Origin: an uncultured Actinomycetes bacterium
GTDB taxonomy: Bacteria; Actinomycetota; Acidimicrobiia; Acidimicrobiales; RAAP-2
DNA length: 64,000 bases
Assembly: GCA_903825305.1 (NCBI GenBank)
Contig: CAIKAC010000013.1
Coordinates: forward strand, 124,001 to 188,000
Direction: 5' to 3'
Under the pieces are notes generated by a model. The model was not told where the DNA came from, ran no database searches, and was given only the letters and a program-made list of their open reading frames with translations. A program made the translations under genes and the position numbers. Shown piece after piece: positions 27,563 to 37,350 of this stretch (position 1 is the first letter of the stretch; every line of letters starts with the position of its first letter).

Positions 27563-28686
27563 TCATTGCCGTCATTGCCGCAGCCGTTGTTCTGGTTGCC
27601 GTCATCGCCTCGGTGGTGGTGCTCCGAGTCCGATCATCGAAAGAACTTGGTCAAGGCAGCACGAAAGCGCCGCTCAGCCCACCGCCAGTCGAAGCCACCC
27701 TTGAGCATGGCGAGCCAGAACTCGATGGTGCGACGCCCTCGGTTGAAGTTCGGGCACCTGAGGAAATCGACGCACTACCAAGTTACCGAGATCGCATGGG
27801 CCGCTCTCGAGGGCTGTTCGAAAAACTACGGGCCAAGGTGGGTCGGGCCAGTTTCGACCAAGAAGATCTTGACGAAGTAGAAGAAGCGCTGATTCGGGCC
27901 GACGTTGGAGTCGCAACTACGACACGCATTTTGGAAGCAGTCACGGCGGCAAAAAAGGCCGGTTCCGATCTTGATCTTCTCGAACTCGTTCGAAACGAGC
28001 TCACGTCGATTCTGACTTTACGACCCGATGGGTCGACCATTGATCGCAGCCTCGATGACACAGCGGCCGATGATCGCATACCCGTATGGCTCTTTGTCGG
28101 CGTTAACGGGGTGGGCAAGACCACGACCATTGGCAAGGTGGCTACCGCTCGCGCGGCTCGCGGGGACAAGATCGTGCTGGCTGCGGGTGACACCTTTCGA
28201 GCAGCAGCGGGCGAACAACTCGAAACCTGGGGTGAGCGCTCAGGCGCTGAAGTGGTTCGCGGCGCCGATGGTGCCGATCCTTCTGCGGTCATCTATGACG
28301 CTATTCAGCGTGCCAAGGCCCGGGGAGCCCGCTTGGTGCTGGCTGATACCGCCGGTCGACTCCACAACAAAGTGAACTTGGTTGAGGAGTTGAAAAAGAT
28401 CCGGCGGGTGGCCGACCGAGAGCCCGGCGACGTTCGTGAAACCTTGCTGGTGCTCGATGCCACGACTGGTCAGAACGGTGTGGTGCAGGCTCGCGAATTC
28501 CTCGAAGCCACGGGGGTGACCGGGGTAGTACTGACGAAGCTTGATGGATCGGCCAAAGGTGGCGTCATTGTGGCCATTGAAGCCGAGTTGGGAATACCCG
28601 TGAAGTTGGTGGGATTGGGTGAAGGGCCAGCAGATTTGGTGGCCTTTGACCCTGAGGCATTCATCGACGCCCTCTTGAATCGCTAA
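27559..28686 (+). CDS. ftsY: Signal recognition particle receptor FtsY
   Basis: A 375-residue SRP receptor GTPase. Residues 1-24 are a hydrophobic anchor (MIIAVIAAAVVLVAVIASVV), the membrane-inserted form found in actinobacteria, followed by an acidic linker and the NG domain with P-loop GVNGVGKTTTIGKVA, DTAGRLHNK and TKLDGSAKGG. The GTG start overlaps the smc stop. It works with Ffh, encoded next, in co-translational membrane targeting. Confidence 0.97.
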   Translation: MIIAVIAAAVVLVAVIASVVVLRVRSSKELGQGSTKAPLSPPPVEATLEHGEPELDGATPSVEVRAPEEIDALPSYRDRMGRSRGLFEKLRAKVGRASFDQEDLDEVEEALIRADVGVATTTRILEAVTAAKKAGSDLDLLELVRNELTSILTLRPDGSTIDRSLDDTAADDRIPVWLFVGVNGVGKTTTIGKVATARAARGDKIVLAAGDTFRAAAGEQLETWGERSGAEVVRGADGADPSAVIYDAIQRAKARGARLVLADTAGRLHNKVNLVEELKKIRRVADREPGDVRETLLVLDATTGQNGVVQAREFLEATGVTGVVLTKLDGSAKGGVIVAIEAELGIPVKLVGLGEGPADLVAFDPEAFIDALLNR

Positions 28687-28722
28687 CAAGCGTGCTGACG
28701 ACTCAGGTAGGTTTAGAGGCCG

Positions 28723-30228
28723 ATGTTTGACGCCCTTTCCGATCGCCTTGAATCCATTGCCAAGCGCCTCAAGAGTCGTGGACGCCTCAGTGAGGCAGAC
28801 CTCGATGAGGCGCTGGCCGAGATTCGCACTGCCCTCCTTGACGCTGACGTTGATTTTGGGGTGGTTCGAGGCTTTGTTGCCGGGGTAAAAGAGCGGCTCG
28901 TCGGCGTCGAGCTCTCGAAAGCTTTGTCACCTGGCCAACAAGTCATCAAGGCCGTCCACGAAGAACTCATTCGCATCCTTGGCGGCGAAACCATCAAGAT
29001 CACCTACGCCCAGCGACCCCCTACCGTCATTTTGTTGGCTGGCCTCCAAGGTGCCGGTAAGACGACAACCTCGGCGAAGTTGGCGCGGTGGTTCAAACAG
29101 CAAGGTCGTAATCCCGTGTTGGTGGCTGCGGACTTGCAACGCCCTGCGGCTATTCAGCAGCTCCAAGTCCTCGGTGAATCCATCGGCGTTCCTGTGGTCA
29201 CCGAAGCTGCTGGCCCTGTGGCCAGCGCCGAGGCCGGTATGGCCGAAGCGGCCCGAGTCGGCAGAGATGTGGTCATCATTGACACCGCCGGTCGCCTAGC
29301 TATTGATGAAGCCCTCATGGATGAAGTGGCAGCGATTTCGTCCGCGACGTCTCCGACCTACACCTTCTTGGTTATCGACGCGATGATCGGTCAAGATGCG
29401 GTGCAAACTGCGGTGGCCTTCCACGAACGCTTGGCGCTCGACGGGGTTATTTTGACCAAGCTTGATGGTGATGCACGTGGTGGTGCGGCCTTGAGCGTGG
29501 CTCAGGTTGTCGGCCGACCTATTGCCTTTGCCTCAACGGGCGAGAAGGTGGAAGACCTCGATGTCTTCCACCCTGATCGCATGGCGGATCGAATCCTGGG
29601 CATGGGGGACATGCTCAGTTTGATTGAGCAGGCCGAAGCGACCATGGACGCAGAGGTTGTCTCGCGCTCTGCTGGTCGCATGATGTCGGGCACCTTTACG
29701 CTCGATGACTTCCTTGACCAACTCGGCCAGGTGCGCAAAATGGGATCCATGGGTGGACTCATGAAGCTCATGCCGGGCATGAGCAAGCAAATGCGCCAAG
29801 CGGCTGATCAGATTGACGATCGCCACCTTGATCGCCTTGAAGGCATGGTGAGATCCATGACCAAAGCGGAGCGTAACGATCCCTCAATCATTGACGGTTC
29901 ACGTCGGCGTCGCATTGCCAATGGCGCGGGAGTAACGGCCCAAGACATCAACCAACTCCTGAGCCAGTTCAAGCAAATGCAGAAGATGATGCGCTCAATG
30001 GGCGGAGGGGCCGGGATGCCCAAAGGCCGGCTTGGTATGGCCAAAGCCATGATGAATCAGCGAGGAATGGACCCTTCGGCCTTAGCGCAAGGGCCTGGAA
30101 ATCTCTCACTTCCGCCTGAATTACGAGGCCTTGGCGCCCAAGTTGGAGCCTCGATCGCACCGACGCGTCCGGGCTCTAAGAACAAGAAGAAAAAGGGTGG
30201 TCGAGTCACCCCCCCTAAAGACCGCTAA
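28723..30228 (+). CDS. ffh: Signal recognition particle protein Ffh
   Basis: A 501-residue SRP54 GTPase. The N domain (MFDALSDRLESIAKRLKSRG) is followed by a G domain with GLQGAGKTTTSAKLA, DTAGRLAID and TKLDGDARGG, and a methionine-rich M domain (GGLMKLMPGMSKQMRQ, QKMMRSMGGGAG) that binds signal peptides and 4.5S RNA. A short Lys-rich tail ends the protein. No 4.5S RNA gene was recognised in the window. Confidence 0.97.
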   Translation: MFDALSDRLESIAKRLKSRGRLSEADLDEALAEIRTALLDADVDFGVVRGFVAGVKERLVGVELSKALSPGQQVIKAVHEELIRILGGETIKITYAQRPPTVILLAGLQGAGKTTTSAKLARWFKQQGRNPVLVAADLQRPAAIQQLQVLGESIGVPVVTEAAGPVASAEAGMAEAARVGRDVVIIDTAGRLAIDEALMDEVAAISSATSPTYTFLVIDAMIGQDAVQTAVAFHERLALDGVILTKLDGDARGGAALSVAQVVGRPIAFASTGEKVEDLDVFHPDRMADRILGMGDMLSLIEQAEATMDAEVVSRSAGRMMSGTFTLDDFLDQLGQVRKMGSMGGLMKLMPGMSKQMRQAADQIDDRHLDRLEGMVRSMTKAERNDPSIIDGSRRRRIANGAGVTAQDINQLLSQFKQMQKMMRSMGGGAGMPKGRLGMAKAMMNQRGMDPSALAQGPGNLSLPPELRGLGAQVGASIAPTRPGSKNKKKKGGRVTPPKDR

Positions 30229-30296
30229 CATTGACAGGCCCACCCGCGAAGCGGTGTGGACCGAATCGATTGATACCAACCCCGAAGGGAAATTCC

Positions 30297-30581
30297 GTGG
30301 CAGTCAAGCTCCGCCTCGTGCGCATCGGAAAGAAGAAGCAGCCGACCTACCGTGTGGTCGCTGCTGACAGCCGCTCGCCCCGCAATGGTCGCTTTCTCGA
30401 GATCCTCGGCACCTACGCTCCTCGTGGAGCCAGCCAGGCCAACCCAGAGACCGTGATCGAGATCGACAACGACAAGGCCGTGAAGTGGCTGCAAAATGGC
30501 GCTCAGCCCACTGAGCGTGTCGAGAAGATCCTGAGCGCCTCTGGTGCGCTTGAGGCCTTCAACGCCGCAAAGGGCAAGTAA
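30297..30581 (+). CDS. rpsP: 30S ribosomal protein S16
   Basis: 94 residues, beginning VAVKLRLVRIGKKKQPTYRV with the conserved RSPRNGRFLEILGTY. GTG 30297 is chosen as the start because the protein family begins exactly there. It overlaps the next gene in a TAATG junction. Confidence 0.97.
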   Translation: MAVKLRLVRIGKKKQPTYRVVAADSRSPRNGRFLEILGTYAPRGASQANPETVIEIDNDKAVKWLQNGAQPTERVEKILSASGALEAFNAAKGK

Positions 30582-30898
30582 TGAGTGACTACGTCGAGGG
30601 CGACATCAACACCATCGACAACGACGTGGTTGAGCACGATGTCAATGATGCATCGGCCTCCATGCCTGAAGAAGTCTTGACCTACCTTGCCCGTCAGTTG
30701 GCAAGCGACCCCGACGCCGTGGCCATTGAAGCCGAAGAGCGTGGTGGCAAGGTATCGCTGAAGCTCCACGTTGGACCCGACGACATGGGACGGGTAATTG
30801 GCCGTCGTGGTCGTACCGCCCAAGCCATTCGCACCTTGGTGGGAGCTGCCGGAGCTCGTTCTGGCAAAAGCACCAACGTCGACATCGTCGACGACTGA
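30581..30898 (+). CDS. khpA: KH-domain RNA-binding protein KhpA
   Basis: 105 residues. An acidic N-terminal extension of about 28 residues precedes a single KH domain with the GXXG-type loop GRVIGRRGRTAQAIRTLV. KhpA, with KhpB, binds many RNAs and influences cell division in Gram-positives. The slot between rpsP and rimM is conserved. The extension is longer than in typical 75-80-residue KhpA, and an internal ATG at about codon 28 would give the short form. Confidence 0.92.
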   Translation: MSDYVEGDINTIDNDVVEHDVNDASASMPEEVLTYLARQLASDPDAVAIEAEERGGKVSLKLHVGPDDMGRVIGRRGRTAQAIRTLVGAAGARSGKSTNVDIVDD

Positions 30899-30905
30899 TC
30901 ATCTC

Positions 30906-31370
30906 ATGGGCGACCTGCTCGACGTAGGTCGGATCACCCGGGCTCATGGCCTCAAAGGTGATGTGATCGTCAACTTCTGGAGCACGCTGCTCGAAAGACT
31001 TGACCCTGAATCTGTGCTGTTGAGCGATGAGGGACCACTTACAGTGGTGAGTTCCCAGCCGCAAGGCACGGGCTACTTGGTTCGCTTCAAGGAGATCACC
31101 GACCGAAACCGCGCTGAAGCGATGCGAGGCACCATGCTCCGCGCTGAGGCGGTCGAGGTCGATGGCGCCCTATGGGCGCACGAAATGATCGGCGCGCGAC
31201 TGATCGACCAGCACGGCACCGACCACGGTGAAATCACGGCCATGGAAAACAATCCCGCGAGTGACCTCTTGGTTCTCGAATCCGGTGCGCTTGTGCCTCT
31301 GCGATTCGTCGTCGATGTGCTTGCCGGGGATCGAGTGATGGTCGAGGTTCCAGAAGGGCTCTTGGAGTAA
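30906..31370 (+). CDS. rimM: Ribosome maturation factor RimM
   Basis: A 154-residue 30S assembly factor that binds S19. The N-terminal RimM barrel is LLDVGRITRAHGLKGDVIV, and the C-terminal PRC barrel has MIGARLIDQHGTDHGEI and LVPLRFVVDVLAGDRVMVE. The ATG at 30906 is the first in the family-appropriate position, 7 bases after khpA. Confidence 0.94.
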   Translation: MGDLLDVGRITRAHGLKGDVIVNFWSTLLERLDPESVLLSDEGPLTVVSSQPQGTGYLVRFKEITDRNRAEAMRGTMLRAEAVEVDGALWAHEMIGARLIDQHGTDHGEITAMENNPASDLLVLESGALVPLRFVVDVLAGDRVMVEVPEGLLE

Positions 31371-31376
31371 GCAGAC

Positions 31377-32138
31377 ATGAGCCTTCATGTAGATGTCATC
31401 ACTATCTTCCCCGACATGATTCGCTCCTATGTCAGTGAATCCATTTTGGGTAGAGCGCAAACGCTCGGCTACCTCAGCGTGACCGCTCATGACCTCAGAG
31501 ACGGTGCCCATGATGCGCGTCGCAGCGTGGACGATACGCCCTTCGGGGGAGGTCCCGGCATGGTGTTGACCCCTGGGCCCATCGCAGCGGTTATCGAGGG
31601 GGCGAATGATGGCGCGGGAATTGCCAGACCGCTCATCGCCCTCACGCCGTCAGGCAAGCGTTTCGACCAAGCACAGGCTCAGACGTTGGCTCATCTCGGA
31701 TCCTTTTCCCTGCTCTGTGGACGCTATGAAGGAATTGATCAACGCATTCTTGATCACTACGTGGATGAGGAATACTCCATCGGGGATTTTGTGCTGGCCG
31801 GGGGAGAATTGGCGGCGCTCGTGGTGATTGAAGCCGCAGCTCGACTCATCCCAGGAGTGCTGGGGAACGAAGATTCCCCGGTTGCTGAAAGTTTTGCTGA
31901 TGGACTACTCGAATACCCCCAGTACACCAAACCTCAGGAATTTTCCGGTGCTCAGGTACCCCCTGTGCTCCTCTCTGGCGACCATGGCCGCATTGCCTCG
32001 TGGAGGCTCGCCAAGGCCTTAAAACGCACGCTAGAGCGCCGTCCAGACCTCATAGAGGCCAAGGGGGGACTCAGCGAGGCTGACCAAGCCCTGCTGGGCC
32101 GAATTGATGAACTAGAAGGCCGCCAAAAAAGCGACTAG
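31377..32138 (+). CDS. trmD: tRNA (guanine-37-N1) methyltransferase TrmD
   Basis: A 253-residue SPOUT methyltransferase forming m1G37. Motifs are [23 protein letters not shown], the trefoil-knot [13 protein letters not shown] and [16 protein letters not shown]. It sits between rimM and rplS, the universal order. Confidence 0.97.
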   Translation: MSLHVDVITIFPDMIRSYVSESILGRAQTLGYLSVTAHDLRDGAHDARRSVDDTPFGGGPGMVLTPGPIAAVIEGANDGAGIARPLIALTPSGKRFDQAQAQTLAHLGSFSLLCGRYEGIDQRILDHYVDEEYSIGDFVLAGGELAALVVIEAAARLIPGVLGNEDSPVAESFADGLLEYPQYTKPQEFSGAQVPPVLLSGDHGRIASWRLAKALKRTLERRPDLIEAKGGLSEADQALLGRIDELEGRQKSD

Positions 32139-32202
32139 AGTGGTCATTCCGCTCGCCGAGCCCCGTTGCCCGGTTGAGAACGATCTGAGTAAAGGATTCG
32201 CC

Positions 32203-32556
32203 ATGCACCCCACCGAGATGATTGACCGCGACTCGCTTCGTCAGGACATTCCGGCTTTCTCGCCCGGCGACACCGTCAAGGTGCACGTGCGCGTCGTTGA
32301 AGGTAACCGCGAGCGTGTGCAGCTGTTCCAAGGCGTCGTCATCCGTCGCCAGGGTGGTGGCGTGCAAGAGACCTTCACTGTTCGCAAGGTGAGTTTTGGT
32401 GTTGGCGTTGAGCGAACCCTGCCCGTTCACTCACCCATCATCGAAAAGATCGAAGTTGAGTCCTACGGTGACGTTCGTCGCGCCAAGCTCTACTACCTGC
32501 GGGACCTTCACGGCAAGGCTGCCAAGATCAAGGAGCGTCGCTACGTCAAGGCGTAA
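32203..32556 (+). CDS. rplS: 50S ribosomal protein L19
   Basis: 117 residues, containing [34 protein letters not shown] and the C-terminal [17 protein letters not shown]. The ATG at 32203 follows TAAAGGATTCGCC. This is the last gene of the ribosomal and targeting part of the cluster. Confidence 0.97.
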   Translation: MHPTEMIDRDSLRQDIPAFSPGDTVKVHVRVVEGNRERVQLFQGVVIRRQGGGVQETFTVRKVSFGVGVERTLPVHSPIIEKIEVESYGDVRRAKLYYLRDLHGKAAKIKERRYVKA

Positions 32557-32579
32557 GGCCTGACGGATCTGGCGATCCC

Positions 32580-32891
32580 ATGAGCGAAGAGGACCTTGGC
32601 GCCTACGAGGCAAACATAGAGTTCGCGCTCGTTACTGAATACAAAGACGTTATTCGTCTGTTTTCGCACATCATTGAAACAGAGCGTCGCTTCTACTTGG
32701 CCAACGAGGTTGACCTCTCGGTGCATCCTGGAACCAACCCTCCCCTGATTGAAGTAATGCTTCGAGATGCGTGGGTGTGGGATATGTATCGACCGGCCCG
32801 GTTCGTCCCTGAGGTGCGAGTCTTAACCACCCGAGACGTCAACATCGAACGTCTTCCTGAGTCAACCTTCGACGAGGTTCCCAAGGCCTAG
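32580..32891 (+). CDS. DUF2469 protein
   Basis: 103 residues with the actinobacteria-specific DUF2469 pattern: MSEEDLGAYEANIEFALV, ETERRFYLANEV and DAWVWDMYRPARFV, ending near RDVNIERLP. It is acidic and probably cytosolic. It normally sits near rplS, lepB and rnhB. Function unknown. Confidence 0.85.
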   Translation: MSEEDLGAYEANIEFALVTEYKDVIRLFSHIIETERRFYLANEVDLSVHPGTNPPLIEVMLRDAWVWDMYRPARFVPEVRVLTTRDVNIERLPESTFDEVPKA

Positions 32892-32910
32892 GCTCGTGAA
32901 CTGCGGGGTC

Positions 32911-32933
32911 CTTCCTCGCAAGCATCGAGGAGG
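32911..32933 (+). promoter_or_regulatory. Hairpin sequestering the next gene's ribosome site
   Basis: CTTCCTCG (32911-32918), loop CAAGCAT, then CGAGGAGG (32926-32933). This is an 8-bp stem with one G-T wobble. Its 3' arm is the Shine-Dalgarno GAGGAGG of the enoyl-CoA hydratase gene starting at 32939, so folding would block ribosome loading. Confidence 0.5.
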
Positions 32934-32938
32934 CACTC

Positions 32939-33715
32939 ATGAGCGTAGATATTTCCCGTGACGGCGGCGTTGTCACCGCAGTCATTAACCGGCCCGAAGT
33001 CAAAAACGCATTCGATCTTGACACGCTGCTTACCCTGCGAGCCTTGTTGGCCGAGATCGAAGATTCCCCCAGCGACCGTTGCTTGGTGATCTCTGGCGCC
33101 AACGGTGAGTTCTGCACCGGAGCAGATATTTCGTCCTTCCCTATGGGGCGAGACTCAGAGCGCAGCCAAATTTCTTGGATGAGAGAAGTGCACGAATTCG
33201 CCCGAGCACTTCATCGTCTCAACGTGCCCACTATCGCCAAAGTGGATGGATTGGCTGTGGGGGCTGGCTTGTCTATTGCGCTCAACTGCGACATCGTGGT
33301 GGCGAGTGAGCGCTCACGCTTCTCCATGATTTTTGCCAAGCGAGGACTCAGCGTTGACTTTGGTGCTTCGTGGCTTCTCCCTCGCATCGTCGGTCTCGCA
33401 AAGGCAAAAGAGCTCGCCCTGACCGCAGACATGGTTGACGCCCCCACGGCACTCTCAATCGGCCTGATTGCACGCATGGTCGATGGTGAACAGCTCGACG
33501 CGCACGTCGATGAACTCGCTCACGCTTTGGCACAAGGCCCGACCCTGGCTCTATCGATGTCGAAGCGTCTTATGAATGAGAGTTTTGGATCATCGCTCGA
33601 ACAATCGCTTGAGGCCGAGAGCTACGCGCAGGTGTCGAACTTTGCGAGTCGCGACACCAACGAAGCCATTAAGGCATTTCGCGAAAAGCGTGCACCAATC
33701 TTCGAGGGTCGCTAA
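32939..33715 (+). CDS. Enoyl-CoA hydratase/isomerase family protein
   Basis: A 258-residue crotonase-fold protein. The oxyanion-hole motifs are GEFCTGADIS and KVDGLAVGAGLSIALNCDIVVAS. The segment FAKRGLSVDFGASWLLPRIV has Asp where hydratases carry the second catalytic Glu. The first Glu (GCEL in true hydratases) is replaced by the GAGLS pattern, as in PaaG-type isomerases. Isomerase or a related activity is therefore more likely than simple hydration. It acts on acyl-CoA in fatty-acid or aromatic breakdown. It is preceded by a hairpin over its ribosome site. Confidence 0.88.
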   Translation: MSVDISRDGGVVTAVINRPEVKNAFDLDTLLTLRALLAEIEDSPSDRCLVISGANGEFCTGADISSFPMGRDSERSQISWMREVHEFARALHRLNVPTIAKVDGLAVGAGLSIALNCDIVVASERSRFSMIFAKRGLSVDFGASWLLPRIVGLAKAKELALTADMVDAPTALSIGLIARMVDGEQLDAHVDELAHALAQGPTLALSMSKRLMNESFGSSLEQSLEAESYAQVSNFASRDTNEAIKAFREKRAPIFEGR

Positions 33716-33720
33716 AACCC

Positions 33721-34257
33721 ATGACTGATCGGTGGGTGTGGCTGCGTGAGGTGGCCTGGCGTGATGCACGTCACGTCGCGCGCGATTGGGCTGCTCGAGG
33801 TGCGAGCGGCCTTGGAGTTACTCACTTCTATGACGAAGACGTCGCGCTCGACCCCTTTGTGGTGCTCGGAGCCTACGAAGGCTCGGCGCCGCTCGGCGTG
33901 GCCCTCAACGTTAATGAGGGCAGAAGTGGTGCAGTAGCCGCTCGAGAAATCACGGCTTTGAGTTATCTGGGGCCCATCAGCAGCTTGATCATCACGGCCC
34001 AGGATCGACAGGTGGCGTTAGATCATGCTGAAGCGGCATCGGCCCTGTTGACCCAGGCACAAGTCACGTTGGATCTTGAAACTTGGAAACTTCAGGATGC
34101 AGCGAATCGCCCTCAGCCGAACCATCTCATCACCGTCATTGCCGTCCATGGCGATGAGGCCTGGGTGGTTGATGGATCCACGAGGCGGCCCTTGACCATC
34201 GTGCCGGTTCCTCATCATGAAGGCGAGTTGCCTGAGCGCAGCCTCACCATCATTTGA
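33721..34257 (+). CDS. Uncharacterised protein, possible truncated luciferase-like domain
   Basis: 178 residues, five bases after the enoyl-CoA hydratase gene. The N-terminal half (DARHVARDWAARGASGLGVT, then ALDPFVVLGAYEG and AAREITALSYLG) resembles the first strands of F420/FMN luciferase-like monooxygenases, including the AREITAL segment that usually precedes the DHLSGGR motif. The family's second half is missing, and the tail (VIAVHGDEAWVVDGSTRRPL) is different. This reading is tentative. There are no transmembrane or signal segments. Confidence 0.5.
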   Translation: MTDRWVWLREVAWRDARHVARDWAARGASGLGVTHFYDEDVALDPFVVLGAYEGSAPLGVALNVNEGRSGAVAAREITALSYLGPISSLIITAQDRQVALDHAEAASALLTQAQVTLDLETWKLQDAANRPQPNHLITVIAVHGDEAWVVDGSTRRPLTIVPVPHHEGELPERSLTII

Positions 34258-34330
34258 GCCGACAAGCAGCCCGGTTGAGAAGGGCTAGCCTTCGAATTCG
34301 GAGATTGCTAGTTGAACCAAGGAGTTGAGC

Positions 34331-35712
<1,382 letters not shown>

Positions 35713-35716
<4 letters not shown>

Positions 35717-35997
35717 TTCCCGCCACGCCGGCGAGTGACGAGGAAATCGCAGCACTCAGCGGATCGGGCAATTGGACCCAAGTCGGAAACCTGCTTGAGG
35801 GAACCTTTAGCTTTGCGAGTTACGCCGCAGGGCTTGGTTTCGTAACGTCTGTAGGGGCGATTGCTGAAGCTCAGAATCACCATCCCGAAATGACGCTCGG
35901 ATTCGACACGGTCCATGTGCGTATCTACACGCATGAGACCAATTCGATTACCGCTCGAGACCTCCACTTCTGCCAGACGGTCTCTTCCTTGCGTTAA
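35713..35997 (+). CDS. Pterin-4a-carbinolamine dehydratase-like protein
   Basis: 94 residues with the PCD pattern: [40 protein letters not shown] (the E-x-x-x-H-H-P active site) and [14 protein letters not shown]. Classical members dehydrate 4a-hydroxytetrahydropterin after aromatic hydroxylation. In bacteria without such hydroxylases the role is often unclear, and some members support molybdopterin-type metabolism. It is coupled to fumC by GTGA overlap and convergent with the next gene. Confidence 0.85.
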
Positions 35998-36734
35998 ACC
36001 AAAAGATTGCTCGCCACAGCTTCGAGCTGTGCCTCTGAGATGCCAATAGCTCGAAGGTAGTTGGGTATGGAGCCCCACCGCTCCTCGACAACAGTGAGAA
36101 AATTGTGCATGTTCTCAGCGGGTGCGCCAAAGTCATTGTTCTCATCTCGACGAATGACCGTCTCTTCCCACTCCGGGTGACGTTCAAGGATCTTGGCGCG
36201 CAAGTCCACCAGAATCTCTTGGGTGAGGGTGTAGTCGTGCACGATGTCATCGTCGCTGACGCCTACTGAACCGAGCAACAGAGCAACAATGACTCCGGTT
36301 CGGTCTTTGCCAGCAGCGCAATGAACTACGACCGGCCAGGCAGATCCTTCACTCAAGATGTGAAACGCCCGAACGAAATGCTGCGCCGCTTCGTCGAGCA
36401 TGGTGATGTAGGAATCGCGAATGAGCGAGTTCGTAACCTTAAAGTCTTCGGGGTCATTGAGGCGTTCGATCAGGGGCAGGTGGTGGAAGTCAACGTCAAT
36501 GTGTTCGACGGGGAAGCGACCGAGTTCCAATTCCTCAGCGGTTCTGAGGTCAAACACCGTGTTAAGGCCAATCGAGCGAATGGTGTCGTGGTCATCGTCG
36601 CTCAAATAACTCAGTGAGTCAGAGCGAAAAAGTCGACCCCAAGCAACGGGGCCTTCTGGCGTTTGATATCCGCCACAGTCGCGAAAATTGACGGCGCCAT
36701 CGAGGGCGATGCGTCGTGATGGGCGTTGGGTCAT
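35994..36734 (-). CDS. Tyrosine-protein phosphatase family protein
   Basis: A 246-residue cytosolic phosphatase of the Y_phosphatase3/DSP type. The family opens with DGAVNFRDCGGYQTPEG and YLSDDD. The catalytic P-loop is VVHCAAGKDRTGVIVALLL, with the nucleophilic Cys and the K-D-R-T-G variant common in lipid/tyrosine phosphatases such as MptpB, which has triple activity on pTyr, pSer and phosphoinositides. The ATG at 36734 is chosen, as the preceding 22 codons lie in the gap after pspAB. Confidence 0.88.
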   Translation of the reverse strand: MTQRPSRRIALDGAVNFRDCGGYQTPEGPVAWGRLFRSDSLSYLSDDDHDTIRSIGLNTVFDLRTAEELELGRFPVEHIDVDFHHLPLIERLNDPEDFKVTNSLIRDSYITMLDEAAQHFVRAFHILSEGSAWPVVVHCAAGKDRTGVIVALLLGSVGVSDDDIVHDYTLTQEILVDLRAKILERHPEWEETVIRRDENNDFGAPAENMHNFLTVVEERWGSIPNYLRAIGISEAQLEAVASNLLV

Positions 36735-36769
36735 GGCACCAATGTAGGCGAGTGATGTAACGGCTTCGA

Positions 36770-37342
36770 TTACAGGGGGAGACCCCAAATGGCCATCCAC
36801 TTGCTCAAGTCTGGTTCGATGGGCAGATCCGGCGCCAACAAGGAACGAAGGCGCAACTCTTCCTGATTGTTTCGAGACTCAGGGCCCGAAGGGATGAAGG
36901 GGTAGAAACTTCCCTGCTTGGATAGGTATACGAGGTAGCCAGCTGGCGTGTGCTCATCCAAAGTGGCCAAGCCAAAAACGCAGCAGAGTATTTGCGTGCC
37001 GAAACCTTGATCGGAGATGGTGCTGGTGATCTCGTGGGCTTTGGTGACCTGATCGTCAAAACCTGGGGCCTCAATGACGAGCCACGTGAAGCCCAAATCG
37101 TCGGTAACGCTTCTGAGACCACTCTTGGATGGATCATCTAAGCCCAAGAGGCTCTCGATTTGGCTCAGGGTGTCGGTGGTTCCAGATCCACTTGGCGGCT
37201 TCCAGCACACGCCAGCATGCCCAGAGGGTCCGAGTCCGGCCTGGAGCTGCAAGGTGACGGCAGCACCAGGTAAGGCAAAGAGATCGTCAAGATTGGGACC
37301 CCGCTGTTTAGAGCGCCCCAACATGGCATCAAAGAGCCCCAT
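36770..37342 (-). CDS. pspAB: PspA-associated protein PspAB
   Basis: 190 residues. The start MGLFDAMLGRSKQRGPNLDD and the internal GFTWLVIEAPG, FGTQILCCVFGL, AGYLVYLSKQGSFYPF match the actinobacterial PspAB family, which accompanies PspA and HtpX. It has no membrane segment. It is the third gene of pspA-htpX-pspAB, 8 bases after htpX. The biochemical role is unknown; presumably it modulates the phage-shock response. Confidence 0.88.
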   Translation of the reverse strand: MGLFDAMLGRSKQRGPNLDDLFALPGAAVTLQLQAGLGPSGHAGVCWKPPSGSGTTDTLSQIESLLGLDDPSKSGLRSVTDDLGFTWLVIEAPGFDDQVTKAHEITSTISDQGFGTQILCCVFGLATLDEHTPAGYLVYLSKQGSFYPFIPSGPESRNNQEELRLRSLLAPDLPIEPDLSKWMAIWGLPL

Positions 37343-37350
37343 GCTGGCGG

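Noticed and set aside
24176-27704. Many long minus- and plus-strand alternative frames across smc
   Set aside because: The biased codon use of the coiled-coil regions opens other frames. None has recognisable domains or ribosome sites.
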